Shown here: positions 1 through 7,783 of the stretch, piece after piece
How positions within the stretch are numbered: the first letter of the stretch is position 1
Layout: every line of letters starts with the position of its first letter
Origin: JBEBVQ01 sp037190845
Lineage (GTDB): Bacteria; Bacteroidota; Bacteroidia; Chitinophagales; Chitinophagaceae
Assembly: GCA_037190845.1 (NCBI GenBank)
Contig: JBBCJI010000024.1
Span: 89,361-153,360 of the forward strand
Length of the DNA: 64,000 bases
Direction: 5' to 3'
Notes under the pieces: generated by a model
What the model saw: the letters and a program-made list of their open reading frames with translations, nothing else
Databases searched by the model: none
Told to the model about the DNA's origin: nothing
Made by a program: the position numbers and the translations under genes

Positions 1-1
1 T

Positions 2-247
2 ACCGAAGGCGCCTATTTGGAGTTGGTGCTACCCACTACCAAAGAAAAGTATATCACTACCTCCAATGGCGGAACGGTCAGCATCACAAAGGTGGAAGTA
101 ATCGGAACTGGATCTTCTTACGATGATCCAAAGTATATGATCACCGGTACGTTTAAAGGAGAACTTCAACCGTTTTCTCCCGGAGATGATCGGATTATGG
201 TGAATGACGGGGAGTTTCGTGTCTATATTGGCGCATGTGTTGATTAG
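2..247 (+). CDS. C-terminal part of a lipoprotein paralogue (5' truncated by window edge)
   Basis: An open frame runs in from the window edge and stops with TAG at 245-247, leaving 81 visible codons. The visible part is clearly homologous to the C-terminal third of the lipoprotein that follows: both carry a GGTV segment, then an [IR]xxVExxGTG segment, a DP[KR]Yx[IV]TGTF segment and end in a [ED]FRVY[IL]GxCV-like tail (here DGEFRVYIGACVD). The two genes are therefore tandem duplicates 75 bases apart. Function is unknown; by analogy with the neighbour it is probably a surface or periplasmic lipoprotein with a beta-sandwich-like domain. The N-terminus and signal peptide lie outside the window. 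Confidence 0.8.
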   Translation, partial: TEGAYLELVLPTTKEKYITTSNGGTVSITKVEVIGTGSSYDDPKYMITGTFKGELQPFSPGDDRIMVNDGEFRVYIGACVD

Positions 248-322
248 CAGCAAGAGCTGCTTTATGTATAAAGCAGCATGTCTTTCTAATTTTAACCTTT
301 TGATCGCCGGATAATTTAAAAT

Positions 323-1045
323 ATGAAAATGAAAAAAACGCTTTTAGCATTATCGTTGCTTGCCACCACTGTACTGACTTTGCCGGTTTCCTGCAAGAAG
401 GATAAAAATCCGACCCCCACTAACCAGGGCCAGCAGGGAAACAATAACAACAACAATAATAATAACAACGGTAACAACAATAACAGTGGTGGATATTCCA
501 ACAGTACCTTGTACTTCCGTGGGACTGTGAATGGAGCAAAGACGGAGTGGAGTCAGGGCAGTTTATCCTATCGCCTTAAAATAAGAGGAGGGGGCTCCGA
601 ATCTGCCTGTGGTAATGGCACAAAAGAGATGATGACTGCCGGGTTTGTCCTGGAGACCTTTTCTCAGGAGGATCGGTTTTATATATCCTTCACGGGTTGC
701 TCTGATCTGGATGTTACGGAAGATTACTTTGGTAATTGTGACCGTGGTCTGGATTGGCTGGAACGGGAGACTTCTTTCCCCGTACAATCGTCTGATTATG
801 CGCAGGGCGCGTATATAAAATTCAAACTTCCGGCTAACGGAAATACGTACTCTACGGACGGAGGGAGCGGAACAGTTACGTTTACCAGGGTGGAGCTGCA
901 TGGGACCGGAACTTATAGTGATCCCAGGTATGTTGTGACCGGAACCTTCAGTGGCACGCTTGTAAATCCTGATGATCCGGCGGATAAGATTGAGATCAAG
1001 GACGGAACATTCCGGGTGTATTTAGGCGTTTGTGTCCTTTTTTAA
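323..1045 (+). CDS. Exported lipoprotein with Asn-rich linker, family unknown
   Basis: The 240-residue protein begins with a lysine-rich signal peptide and a lipobox LPVSC, so Cys24 is the predicted lipidated residue; the CKKDKN that follows is the typical Bacteroidota lipoprotein start. Residues about 36-56 are an asparagine-rich low-complexity linker, followed by a globular domain of about 180 residues beginning TLYFRGTVNGA and ending DGTFRVYLGVCVLF. Paired cysteines in the domain (ESACGNG, FTGCSD, GNCDRG, LGVCV) could form disulfides. It is a tandem paralogue of the truncated upstream gene. I do not recognise the family; a surface-exposed or periplasmic role is inferred from the signal only. 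The alternative start at the second Met (two codons on) cannot be excluded. Confidence 0.85.
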   Translation: MKMKKTLLALSLLATTVLTLPVSCKKDKNPTPTNQGQQGNNNNNNNNNNGNNNNSGGYSNSTLYFRGTVNGAKTEWSQGSLSYRLKIRGGGSESACGNGTKEMMTAGFVLETFSQEDRFYISFTGCSDLDVTEDYFGNCDRGLDWLERETSFPVQSSDYAQGAYIKFKLPANGNTYSTDGGSGTVTFTRVELHGTGTYSDPRYVVTGTFSGTLVNPDDPADKIEIKDGTFRVYLGVCVLF

Positions 1046-1088
1046 GGTTGTTAACACCATCCCTGACAAATCTGCAATACAATTCGAG

Positions 1089-1363
1089 ATGAAGTGGATA
1101 CTGATTAGATTATTGTTTCCATTTTTCTCCTTTCCTTTTCCGGAGAAAATGCAGTTGTACGGGATAATATGGGGGTTCCCGGTCCTTTAGCATTTGAACG
1201 GACAAGCTTCAAACTGGTATGGTCGGACAGCCCCCATGACAACTATTATATACAGGAATACTATTTCATGGGGATTTTTAGCATGTATTTGAATTGCGTG
1301 CATGCAACAGGCCTCTTTGTACCGGGAATTTCAATAATTTTGAGCGGAATTATCAAACACTGA
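1089..1363 (+). pseudogene. Remnant of a small exported protein gene, frameshifted
   Basis: From ATG 1089 a signal-peptide-like start (MKWILIRLLFPFFSF...) is read in one frame and stops after 34 codons. The reading continues sensibly in another frame from about 1150: NMGVPGPLAFERTSFKLVW followed by SDSPHDNYYIQEY, a soluble-looking sequence. Adding one A to the A run at 1147-1150 joins the two frames into FPEKNAVVRDNMGVPGPL. After about 1262 the frame loses protein character (hydrophobic, low complexity) until a stop at 1361-1363. This looks like a gene with a one-base deletion and a lost 3' end. I do not know the parent family with certainty; the weakest point is that no homologue could be aligned here. 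Confidence 0.4.
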
Positions 1364-1384
1364 ATTTTCAATAAATAACCTGAT

Positions 1385-1930
1385 ATGTCTGAAACATCAT
1401 CCTCTGCACAGAATGGGCAGAAGCAAATAAAACCGATCGCTCCGGAAGTAAATGAACTGGTGGCACGATGCAAGTCGGTGATCCTCGGTACGGTAGATGC
1501 CGCAGGGACCCCCAACGCAAGCTATGCTCCTTTTACACGTATTGGCAATAAGTTTTACATCCTGGTTTCTTTTATGGCCCGCCATACGAAAAACCTCAGG
1601 GATCAGAAGAAAGCTTCCGTCATGTTTATAGACGACGAGTCGGCATCCAAACAAATTTATGCCCGCGACCGACTTACCATTGATGCCGCTACATCGCAGA
1701 TCGAAAGGGATACACCAGAGTGGGGCCTTGCTGTGGAAAAGCTCAAAGAAGCACATGGTAAGGTGCTGGATGTGCTGGTAGGTATGGATGACTTTATCAT
1801 GATAGAGCTCAGCCCGCTGAAAGGCGCCTATGTGAATGGTTTCGGTAGTGCTTATTTTGTAGATGAACAGCTGGAAATCATGCAGCATAGAAACGATACA
1901 GGGCACACTGTGCGGGATAATAAATCCTGA
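1385..1930 (+). CDS. HugZ/HutZ-like pyridoxamine-oxidase-fold protein
   Basis: The 181-residue protein has the split-barrel FMN-binding fold pattern: VILGTVDAAGTPNASYAPF at residues about 36-54 is the classic pyridoxamine 5'-phosphate oxidase first strand pair, followed by LVSFMARHTKNLRDQKKASVMFID. The long C-terminal region with DDFIMIELSPLKGAYVNGFG resembles the HugZ/HutZ group, members of which bind and degrade heme and release iron, rather than PdxH. No TonB receptor or heme ABC transporter adjoins it. No signal peptide, so cytoplasmic. The start ATG 1385 is the first in frame after the upstream remnant. Family assignment is firm at the fold level, moderate for heme use. Confidence 0.75.
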   Translation: MSETSSSAQNGQKQIKPIAPEVNELVARCKSVILGTVDAAGTPNASYAPFTRIGNKFYILVSFMARHTKNLRDQKKASVMFIDDESASKQIYARDRLTIDAATSQIERDTPEWGLAVEKLKEAHGKVLDVLVGMDDFIMIELSPLKGAYVNGFGSAYFVDEQLEIMQHRNDTGHTVRDNKS

Positions 1931-2083
1931 ACCTGGTCATAAAGATGTACTATCTCTACGGGTTACCTGCCAACCAGTGGAGATAGTATGGCGATTGGAA
2001 TTAATTACTGCTGCTTCAGGTCTGCTGTACACGTATCTTTTCATCCTGATACAACTACCGGTCGCGTAGCATTATCGCTGTTT

Positions 2084-3373
2084 TTATTCCTTCAGTTCTT
2101 CAGCCTGCTCGATCTGCTTCCGGGTTGGCAGTAGTATCAGGCGCAGCGTTGTATCATTCGTAAAGTAGCTGATTGCCCAGTTGATGAAGATGAACAGGCG
2201 GTTTTTTACGCTTACAATCAGCATCAGGTGCAGGAACATCCATACAAGCCACGCAAACAAACCCTGAAAACGGAAGCCGGGCAGGTCAACAACGGCTTTT
2301 CTTTTGCCGATGGTGGCCATTGTGCCCGGGTTTTTATAGGTGAATGGCCGCAGGGTTGTATCATCATTCGTCCTTATCAGGCGTTTAAAATTCCCCGCCA
2401 GGTTTTTGGCCTGGTTGATCGCTACATTGGCGAGCTGTGGATGTCCTTTCGGCCAGCTTTCGGTCTCCATGTAAGCGATGTCTCCGAGGGCGAACACGTT
2501 ACGATGTCCCGGTAGCCGGTTGCAGTCGTCTACCTGTATACGGTTGCCGCGAACCAGCATTTCTTTGGGAATACCTTCCGGTACATTCCCCATTACCCCG
2601 GCTGTCCAGATGAGCGTACGCGTAGCTATGGAGCGTCCGTCCTTAAAGCTTACTGTTTGCCCATCATAATCCTGCACCAGGGTATTCATCCACAACTGTA
2701 CGCCCATTTCCTTCAGGTACTGCTGTGATTTTTTCTGAGAGATCTCACTCATGTTTGCCAGCGTAGAGGCTTGCCCTTCCACGAGGTGTATGTTGAGCCG
2801 GGAAAAATCCATGTCGGGATAATCACGTGGCAGTATATTTTTTTTCAACTCAATGAGTGATCCGGCAAGCTCCACACCGGTTGGGCCGCCGCCAGCTATA
2901 ACGATATTCATAAGCGACTCCAGATCACGTTCATCACAACTGAGTGCCGCTTCGAAGTTGAGCAGGATCCGGTTGCGCAGGGCAATGGACTCTGTTGTGG
3001 ATTTCATCGTATAGGCATGTTGCGCGATATTGCTGTTGCCGAAGAAGTTGGTTGTGCATCCTGTTGCGATAACGAGGTAATCGTAAGGGTAGGTACAATC
3101 CTGCGTGACGATCCGCTGCTGCACAAGATCAACGTGTTTTATGGCAGATATGCGTACATGTATGTGTTTTTTCTTCTGGAAGATCTTGCGGAGGGGGAAT
3201 GAGATAGAGCTGGGCTCCAGCCGTCCGGTGGCCACCTGGTAAAATAAGGGTTGGAACTGGTGGAAGTTATACTGATCTATTAGGGTGATATCGTAACCGG
3301 TATTGCTGATCCTTCTTGCCAGTTGCAGGCCGGCAAAGCCGGCGCCCAATATGATTACCCGTTTCTGATCCAT
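2084..3373 (-). CDS. ndh: Type II NADH dehydrogenase (NDH-2), NAD(P)/FAD-dependent
   Basis: Single-subunit flavoprotein that passes electrons from NADH to quinone at the inner membrane without proton pumping. Two dinucleotide-binding motifs are visible: GAGFAG at residues 10-15 (FAD) and AGGGPTGVE at 160-168 (NADH); the NDH-2 segment FQPLFYQVAT (40-49) and the ATG and GD motifs (ALGDIAYME near residue 300) are in place. The C-terminal 70 residues contain a hydrophobic stretch (LFAWLVWMFLHLMLIVSV) typical of membrane-anchored NDH-2. An upstream in-frame Met at 3454 would add 27 residues without homology; the ATG at 3371-3373, directly before DQKRVIILGAG, is chosen. 429 residues, normal for the family. 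Confidence 0.9.
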   Translation of the reverse strand: MDQKRVIILGAGFAGLQLARRISNTGYDITLIDQYNFHQFQPLFYQVATGRLEPSSISFPLRKIFQKKKHIHVRISAIKHVDLVQQRIVTQDCTYPYDYLVIATGCTTNFFGNSNIAQHAYTMKSTTESIALRNRILLNFEAALSCDERDLESLMNIVIAGGGPTGVELAGSLIELKKNILPRDYPDMDFSRLNIHLVEGQASTLANMSEISQKKSQQYLKEMGVQLWMNTLVQDYDGQTVSFKDGRSIATRTLIWTAGVMGNVPEGIPKEMLVRGNRIQVDDCNRLPGHRNVFALGDIAYMETESWPKGHPQLANVAINQAKNLAGNFKRLIRTNDDTTLRPFTYKNPGTMATIGKRKAVVDLPGFRFQGLFAWLVWMFLHLMLIVSVKNRLFIFINWAISYFTNDTTLRLILLPTRKQIEQAEELKE

Positions 3374-3492
3374 AAGATCATGTTTTTGATCATGTAAAGG
3401 TAGGAATGTGTTTTGACTGTGGGTGGCATACTTGTAAAACAGTATTTCCTGCATGTGCAGTTACCGATACAGGAAATACTGTCTTACGGATT

Positions 3493-3759
3493 CTATAATC
3501 CAAGCTTTTGGGCATACTGTTTTATATAGGATGCAGCTACTTGTGAAAGCTCTTCATTAAGGCCGGGTATATTGTATTGAGAGGTGTATTCGGTTATCTT
3601 GGATTTGATCTGTTGCTCAATGCCATTTGCATTGCCGGCCAGGCCGGCGACTTTCCCTAACATGCCACCAAGGCCGCCGCCGGATGTGGAAGTTGCATTT
3701 TTTTCAATCAGGCCTTCTGCATAGGATTTGAATGCGGCAATGATTTGTTCTTTTGTCAT
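3493..3759 (-). CDS. Small hypothetical protein with Gly-rich centre
   Basis: An 88-residue protein, MTKEQIIAAFKSYAEGLIEK..., with a predicted N-terminal helix, a glycine-rich linker (SGGGLGGMLGKVAGLAG at about 27-43) and a C-terminal helical part ending IKQYAQKLGL. No signal peptide or membrane segment, so probably cytoplasmic. The frame is open upstream to 3843, but the extra 28 residues are unlike a folded protein and the ATG at 3757-3759 gives the more natural start. It lies 119 bases upstream of ndh on the same strand and may share its transcript. I do not recognise a family. Confidence 0.6.
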   Translation of the reverse strand: MTKEQIIAAFKSYAEGLIEKNATSTSGGGLGGMLGKVAGLAGNANGIEQQIKSKITEYTSQYNIPGLNEELSQVAASYIKQYAQKLGL

Positions 3760-3979
3760 GGACTGGTTTTTAATTAAGTGAAATATTAAAGACTGTATGT
3801 AAGGCATGTCTGCCCGGATAAACAGTTTATTCCCAATAATCATGCCGCGGATTCAGACAGGAAGTGTCCTGGCATGATTATCTGTTATAACCTGAGTTCG
3901 GGATAAGCACTCTATACCTGTTTACATATTGATTTAAAGAAGCGCGATCCTATTTTCGCATACACGAAACGGGCAGACA

Positions 3980-4016
3980 CCCCTCGCGTTCTCCCCGTCA
4001 AGGGGAGACAGAGGGG
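3980..4016. repeat. Nested hairpin, dispersed-repeat-like
   Basis: CTCCCC (3991-3996) and GGGGAG (4002-4007) form an inner hairpin with a five-base loop, and CCCCTC (3980-3985) pairs with GAGGGG (4011-4016) outside it. It sits alone in the 289-base gap between divergent genes (3844-4132), the rest of which shows nothing else that I can support. Its C/G-rich, gene-free nature suggests a copy of a dispersed intergenic repeat, but no second copy occurs in this window. Confidence 0.5.
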
Positions 4017-4132
4017 GGACTTTTATCCCGCACTCAGGTTTATAAACAAATTGTTAATAACCGGATTTTGATATGCTCTGGCCTGAACATTGATGTAATC
4101 ATGTTTTTTACCCTTAAAACAATTGTATACAA

Positions 4133-4465
4133 ATGGGAAAATTTGTCATCACCACGAGAAAAAACAAAGAACTGCAATTTGTCCTGAAGGCGGATAACGG
4201 GCAGGTAATCCTGGCGAGTGAAGGCTATGCAGCAAAGGCGAGTTGCCTGAATGGCGTTGAATCGGTGCGTAAAAATGCAACGGATGATCATCGCTACGAT
4301 CGTTTGACGGCAAAAAACGGGAAGTTTTATTTTAATCTTAAAGCAACCAACGGACAGATCATCGGCACCAGTGAAATGTATGAAAGCGCTGCGGGAAGGG
4401 ATAATGGAATTGAATCTGTGAAAAAGAACGCACCGGATGCCAAAGTGGAAGAGGAGCTGGGATAG
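4133..4465 (+). CDS. YegP/UPF0339 family protein, two DUF1508 repeats
   Basis: The 110-residue protein is two copies of the same about 50-residue unit: KFVITTRKNKELQFVLKADNG...SEGYAAKASCLNGVESVRKNA and KFYFNLKATNG...SEMYESAAGRDNGIESVKKNA. Each unit has the DUF1508 signature (F.L.A.NGQ.I..SE.Y....C..GI.SV..NA). The family is small, soluble and widespread, with no established biochemical role. It is followed directly by a strong terminator, so it is probably a single-gene transcript. Confidence 0.9.
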   Translation: MGKFVITTRKNKELQFVLKADNGQVILASEGYAAKASCLNGVESVRKNATDDHRYDRLTAKNGKFYFNLKATNGQIIGTSEMYESAAGRDNGIESVKKNAPDAKVEEELG

Positions 4466-4476
4466 GTCCTATTATA

Positions 4477-4517
4477 AGAAAGCCGGTATTCCTGATTGGA
4501 TACCGGCTTTCTTTTTT
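4477..4517 (+). terminator. Intrinsic terminator after the YegP-like gene, possibly bidirectional
   Basis: AAAGCCGGTAT (4479-4489 region) pairs with ATACCGGCTTT (about 4500-4510), followed by CTTTTTTG. The gap between this gene and the convergent rny is only 74 bases; read on the minus strand the same hairpin is followed by TTCTTAT, so it may also end the rny transcript. Confidence 0.85.
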
Positions 4518-4539
4518 GTAAGATCAGGGAAGGAAATGT

Positions 4540-6111
4540 CTACCGGGCGATATTCACAGCCCTCAGCTCCCGGATTACGGTCACTTTGATCTGTCCCGGG
4601 TATTGCATTTCTTTCTGGATTTTATCGGCTATCTCAAACGACAGACGGTCGCTGTCAGCATCGCTTACTTTTTCGGCCTCTACGATCACACGTAGTTCGC
4701 GTCCTGCCTGGATGGCATAAGCTTTCTCCACACCGTCGTACGCCATGGCCAGTCCTTCCAGATCCTTAATACGCTGCAGGTAGCTTTGCATCATCTCCCG
4801 CCTTGCTCCCGGCCTTGCGCCGCTGATAGCATCGCATGCCTGGATGATGGGGGAGATAATATAGGTCATTTCCATCTCATCGTGGTGGGCGCCGATCGCG
4901 TTAACGATCGCAGCATGTTCGCCACATTTTTCGGCCAGCCTGGCACCAAGCAGTGCATGGCTCAGTTCTGTTTCTTCATCGGGCACTTTACCTATATCAT
5001 GCAGCAGGCCGGCGCGTTTCGCCAGCTTGATCACTTTTTGTCCGAGGCCGAGTTCCGCAGCCATAATGGCACAGAGGTTAGCCGTTTCTTTGGAGTGCAT
5101 CAGCAGGTTCTGGCCATAAGATGAGCGGAAGCGCATTTTGCCGATCATGCGTACCAGGTCTTTGTGCAGACCGTGAATCCCCAGTTCTATGATCGTGCGT
5201 TCGCCGATCTCCATCACCTGTTCTTCCAGTTGCTTTTTGGTTTTTTCCACAACTTCCTCAATGCGGGCAGGATGGATACGTCCGTCCTGTACCAGGCGCT
5301 GCAGGGAGAGGCGTGCGATTTCACGACGCAGGGGATCAAAACAACTCAGGATGATTGCTTCCGGGGTATCGTCAATGATCAGGTCTACGCCGGTTGCGGC
5401 TTCGAGGGCGCGTATATTACGGCCTTCACGACCAATGATCTGGCCTTTGATCTCGTCGCTTTCGAGGTTAAATACCGTGATGGCATTTTCGATGGTTTGC
5501 TCTGCTGCCGTCCGTTGGATGGTCTGGATGATGATCTTTTTGGCTTCTTTGGAGGCGTTGAGCTTGGCCTCTTCCATGATGTCTTTCACATGGGCCATGG
5601 CATTGGTACGGGCCTCATTTTTTACCACTTCAAGCAGTTCTGCCTTGGCCTCTTCCGCGCTCAGGCCGGATACTTTTTCAAGACGGCGGATATGCTCCTC
5701 CTGGTGCTTTTCCAGTTCGGCACGCTTAATGCTTACCGCTTCCAGTTGCTTCTCCAGATTTTCTTTCAGCTTTTCTTTTTCCTGTGTCTGTTTCTGAAGG
5801 TTGGCTTGCTTGTCATGCAACGCCTGCTGCTGCTGCTTCAGCCGGTTTTCAGATTCAGAAAGCTTCTGGTTACGTTGTATGACTTCTTTTTCGTGTGTAC
5901 TTTTTAGCTGGAGGAAATGTTCTTTGGCTTCGAGTATTTTCTTTTCTTTTAAGGTGTCTGCGTGTGCGTTTGCGTCGTCTATGAGTTTTTTTGCCTGGCG
6001 GTCTGCTTCGTCAATCTGACGTTGCGTATTTTTTGAAAAAATGAATTTACCCAGAAAAATTCCTATAAGTATTGCTGCCACCGCTACGGTGACAACGAGT
6101 GTCGTATCCAT
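4540..6111 (-). CDS. rny: Ribonuclease Y
   Basis: Membrane-anchored endoribonuclease that starts mRNA decay. The 523-residue protein has the full family order: N-terminal membrane helix (VVTVAVAAILIGIFLGKFIF, residues 6-25), a long charged coiled coil (about 30-200), a KH RNA-binding domain with IIGREGRNIR (225-234), and an HD phosphohydrolase domain with LLHDIGK, His371 and Asp372 being the metal-binding pair; HHDE follows downstream. Length matches the usual 510-530. It stands alone on the minus strand. The 346-base upstream gap (6112-6457) holds the MITE-like element described separately. Confidence 0.97.
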   Translation of the reverse strand: MDTTLVVTVAVAAILIGIFLGKFIFSKNTQRQIDEADRQAKKLIDDANAHADTLKEKKILEAKEHFLQLKSTHEKEVIQRNQKLSESENRLKQQQQALHDKQANLQKQTQEKEKLKENLEKQLEAVSIKRAELEKHQEEHIRRLEKVSGLSAEEAKAELLEVVKNEARTNAMAHVKDIMEEAKLNASKEAKKIIIQTIQRTAAEQTIENAITVFNLESDEIKGQIIGREGRNIRALEAATGVDLIIDDTPEAIILSCFDPLRREIARLSLQRLVQDGRIHPARIEEVVEKTKKQLEEQVMEIGERTIIELGIHGLHKDLVRMIGKMRFRSSYGQNLLMHSKETANLCAIMAAELGLGQKVIKLAKRAGLLHDIGKVPDEETELSHALLGARLAEKCGEHAAIVNAIGAHHDEMEMTYIISPIIQACDAISGARPGARREMMQSYLQRIKDLEGLAMAYDGVEKAYAIQAGRELRVIVEAEKVSDADSDRLSFEIADKIQKEMQYPGQIKVTVIRELRAVNIAR

Positions 6112-6248
6112 GATATATTGTAATGTTTTTAATAAATGATCAATTATAGCAGTCTATAGATATTTAAAATTTAATATGTAAGACTTGCAATATTCCAGCC
6201 TGCTAAATTAGTAAAAGTATTCGGGAAACAGGTGTGTCTGATTGAATA

Positions 6249-6385
6249 GGGTCTAATTCAAATCTTCGCTATTCGAAAAACTGAATTTTGCTTCGACAGG
6301 CTCAGCAACCGTCTTTTAATGCCGGTCATTGAGCCTGTCGAAATGAATACCCTGAAGCATGAAAGCGAAGATTTGAATGGCACCC
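6249..6385. mobile_element. MITE-like element, copy A (137 bp) with 8-bp target duplication
   Basis: Perfect 15-base inverted ends ATTCAAATCTTCGCT (6256-6270) and its complement (6364-6378) are enclosed by GGGT at the left edge and ACCC at the right. The flanking octamer ATTGAATA occurs on both sides (6241-6248 and 6386-6393), as expected of a target duplication. Inside is a second inverted repeat built on CTTCGACAGGCTCAG (from about 6290) and TGAGCCTGTCGAA. There is no coding capacity. A second copy in the opposite orientation lies at 18910-19059. Presumably mobilised in trans by a transposase not present here. Confidence 0.75.
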
Positions 6386-6457
6386 ATTGAATAAGGAACG
6401 TATAGTCGTTGTCTCGTTTTGTTTTGGAGGCCGGTAGTGCTGTGGGGGATGCGGGAC

Positions 6458-6973
6458 TTATGTTTTATCCAGGAAACGTTTGCGCAGTTCTGCTCCGGGG
6501 AGCATACAATTTTCTGTTTTCCCGAACAGGCGATAACGGAAAACTGCGATTACCTGGTAAACGGCATTTCTTATAAAGGGGGGAATGAGGATAAACGCAT
6601 ACAATAGTTTATATCCACCCCCCAGTTCTTTTAATACTTTTAAGGCAGCGGTGGATTTGGTGTAGTATTGGTGTCCACGGATGTAGACAAAGGTGCTGTG
6701 ATTTTCCGAAGGGAGGCCATATCTGCGAAGAAGTGTTTTTCCAACTTCCGATTGCAGTGACGCAAACCGGAAGATCGCCTTTTTGTCGTTGCGGATAATG
6801 AATTGTACCGTTTTGCTGCAAAGATTACATATGCCGTCAAAGAGGATAATGTGTGGCACTCTTTCGTTTTCCCGGTTATGTAAAGTTGTGTCTGGCACAG
6901 AATAAATATAAGGCAACGGCGTGCAGGCCATGTTAAAGGTATGACTTTTGTGTCCGCATATGATCAAAGTCAT
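6458..6973 (-). CDS. DCC1-like thiol-disulfide oxidoreductase family protein (DUF393)
   Basis: The core begins HIILFDGICNLCSKTVQF: the DxxCxxC motif of the DUF393/DCC1 family, whose members have a thioredoxin-like fold and are thought to act in thiol-disulfide exchange. The rest of the family pattern (FRFASLQSEVG, then FVYIRG...YYTKSTAALKVLKELGGGYKLLY) is intact. Family members normally start only a few residues before the DGxCNLC strand, whereas this frame adds about 40 residues. The true start may be one of two GTG codons or Met15 (6931) rather than ATG 6973. The substrate is unknown. It is divergent from the SDR gene. Confidence 0.85.
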   Translation of the reverse strand: MTLIICGHKSHTFNMACTPLPYIYSVPDTTLHNRENERVPHIILFDGICNLCSKTVQFIIRNDKKAIFRFASLQSEVGKTLLRRYGLPSENHSTFVYIRGHQYYTKSTAALKVLKELGGGYKLLYAFILIPPFIRNAVYQVIAVFRYRLFGKTENCMLPGAELRKRFLDKT

Positions 6974-7027
6974 TTTTTTATCCGGTGAACAATAGGAGTA
7001 TTGTAAGGAACCATAAAGACAGAGATT

Positions 7028-7777
7028 ATGCAGTTATTAGCAGGAAAAACAGCGATTGTTACCGGTGCAGGATCCGGTATCGGGAGAAGTGTGGCGCTTG
7101 CATACGCGGCGGCAGGCGCCAATATCGCTGTGTCTGACATTAATGAGGCGGACGGAGATGCGACGGTGGGGCTTATCAAAGAACAGGGAGGAAACGCGAT
7201 CTTTATAGCTGCCGATGTGTCAAAGGCATCAGATAATGAACAACTTGTTGCCAGGACGGTGACGCATTTCGGTGCGCTCCATATCGCCTGTAACAATGCC
7301 GGTATCGGTGGCCCTGCTGCGCCAACCGGTGAATATCCGGTAGATGGTTGGGATAAGGTTATAGCCATTAATCTTTCGGGTGTATTTTATGGTGTTCGTT
7401 ATCAGATACCAGCCATGCTGGAATCCGGCGGCGGTGCGATTGTTAATATGGCCTCTATTCTTGGTGCCGTAGGATTTGCCAGGAGTCCGGCTTATGTTGC
7501 GGCCAAACATGGAGTAGTTGGGCTGACTAAAAATATCGCATTGGATTATGGCGCTCAGGGTATCCGGGCAAATGCGGTTGGGCCGGCATTTATTAAAACG
7601 CCGCTATTGAAGGACTTTGATGAGGAAACCATACAATGGCTGGAGTCGAAACATCCGGTGGGACGTTTGGGCTTGCCGGAGGAAGTGGCCGAACTGGTAT
7701 TGTGGCTGAGTAGCGATAAGGCTTCGTTTGTGAATGGCGCTTATTACCCTGCAGACGGAGGGTATCTTGCCCAATAG
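7028..7777 (+). CDS. Short-chain dehydrogenase/reductase (SDR), probably NAD-dependent
   Basis: A classical 249-residue SDR. The nucleotide-binding TGAGSGIG motif is at residues 12-19, NNAG at 89-92, and the catalytic set Ser143, Tyr156 and Lys160 (YVAAK) is complete. Asp37 at the end of the second strand (VSDIN) favours NAD over NADP. The C-terminus (YYPADGGYLAQ) is the usual SDR ending. The substrate cannot be told from sequence. It converges on the AraC-type regulator with only six bases between the stops. Confidence 0.92.
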   Translation: MQLLAGKTAIVTGAGSGIGRSVALAYAAAGANIAVSDINEADGDATVGLIKEQGGNAIFIAADVSKASDNEQLVARTVTHFGALHIACNNAGIGGPAAPTGEYPVDGWDKVIAINLSGVFYGVRYQIPAMLESGGGAIVNMASILGAVGFARSPAYVAAKHGVVGLTKNIALDYGAQGIRANAVGPAFIKTPLLKDFDEETIQWLESKHPVGRLGLPEEVAELVLWLSSDKASFVNGAYYPADGGYLAQ

Positions 7778-7783
7778 TATTTA

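Noticed and set aside
316..501. Leucine-run frame antisense to the Asn linker
   Set aside because: Poly-Leu is the complement of AAC/AAT repeats.
5164..5907. 247-codon frame antisense to rny
   Set aside because: Low-complexity Phe/Leu sequence produced by the reverse of a Lys/Glu/Gln coiled coil.
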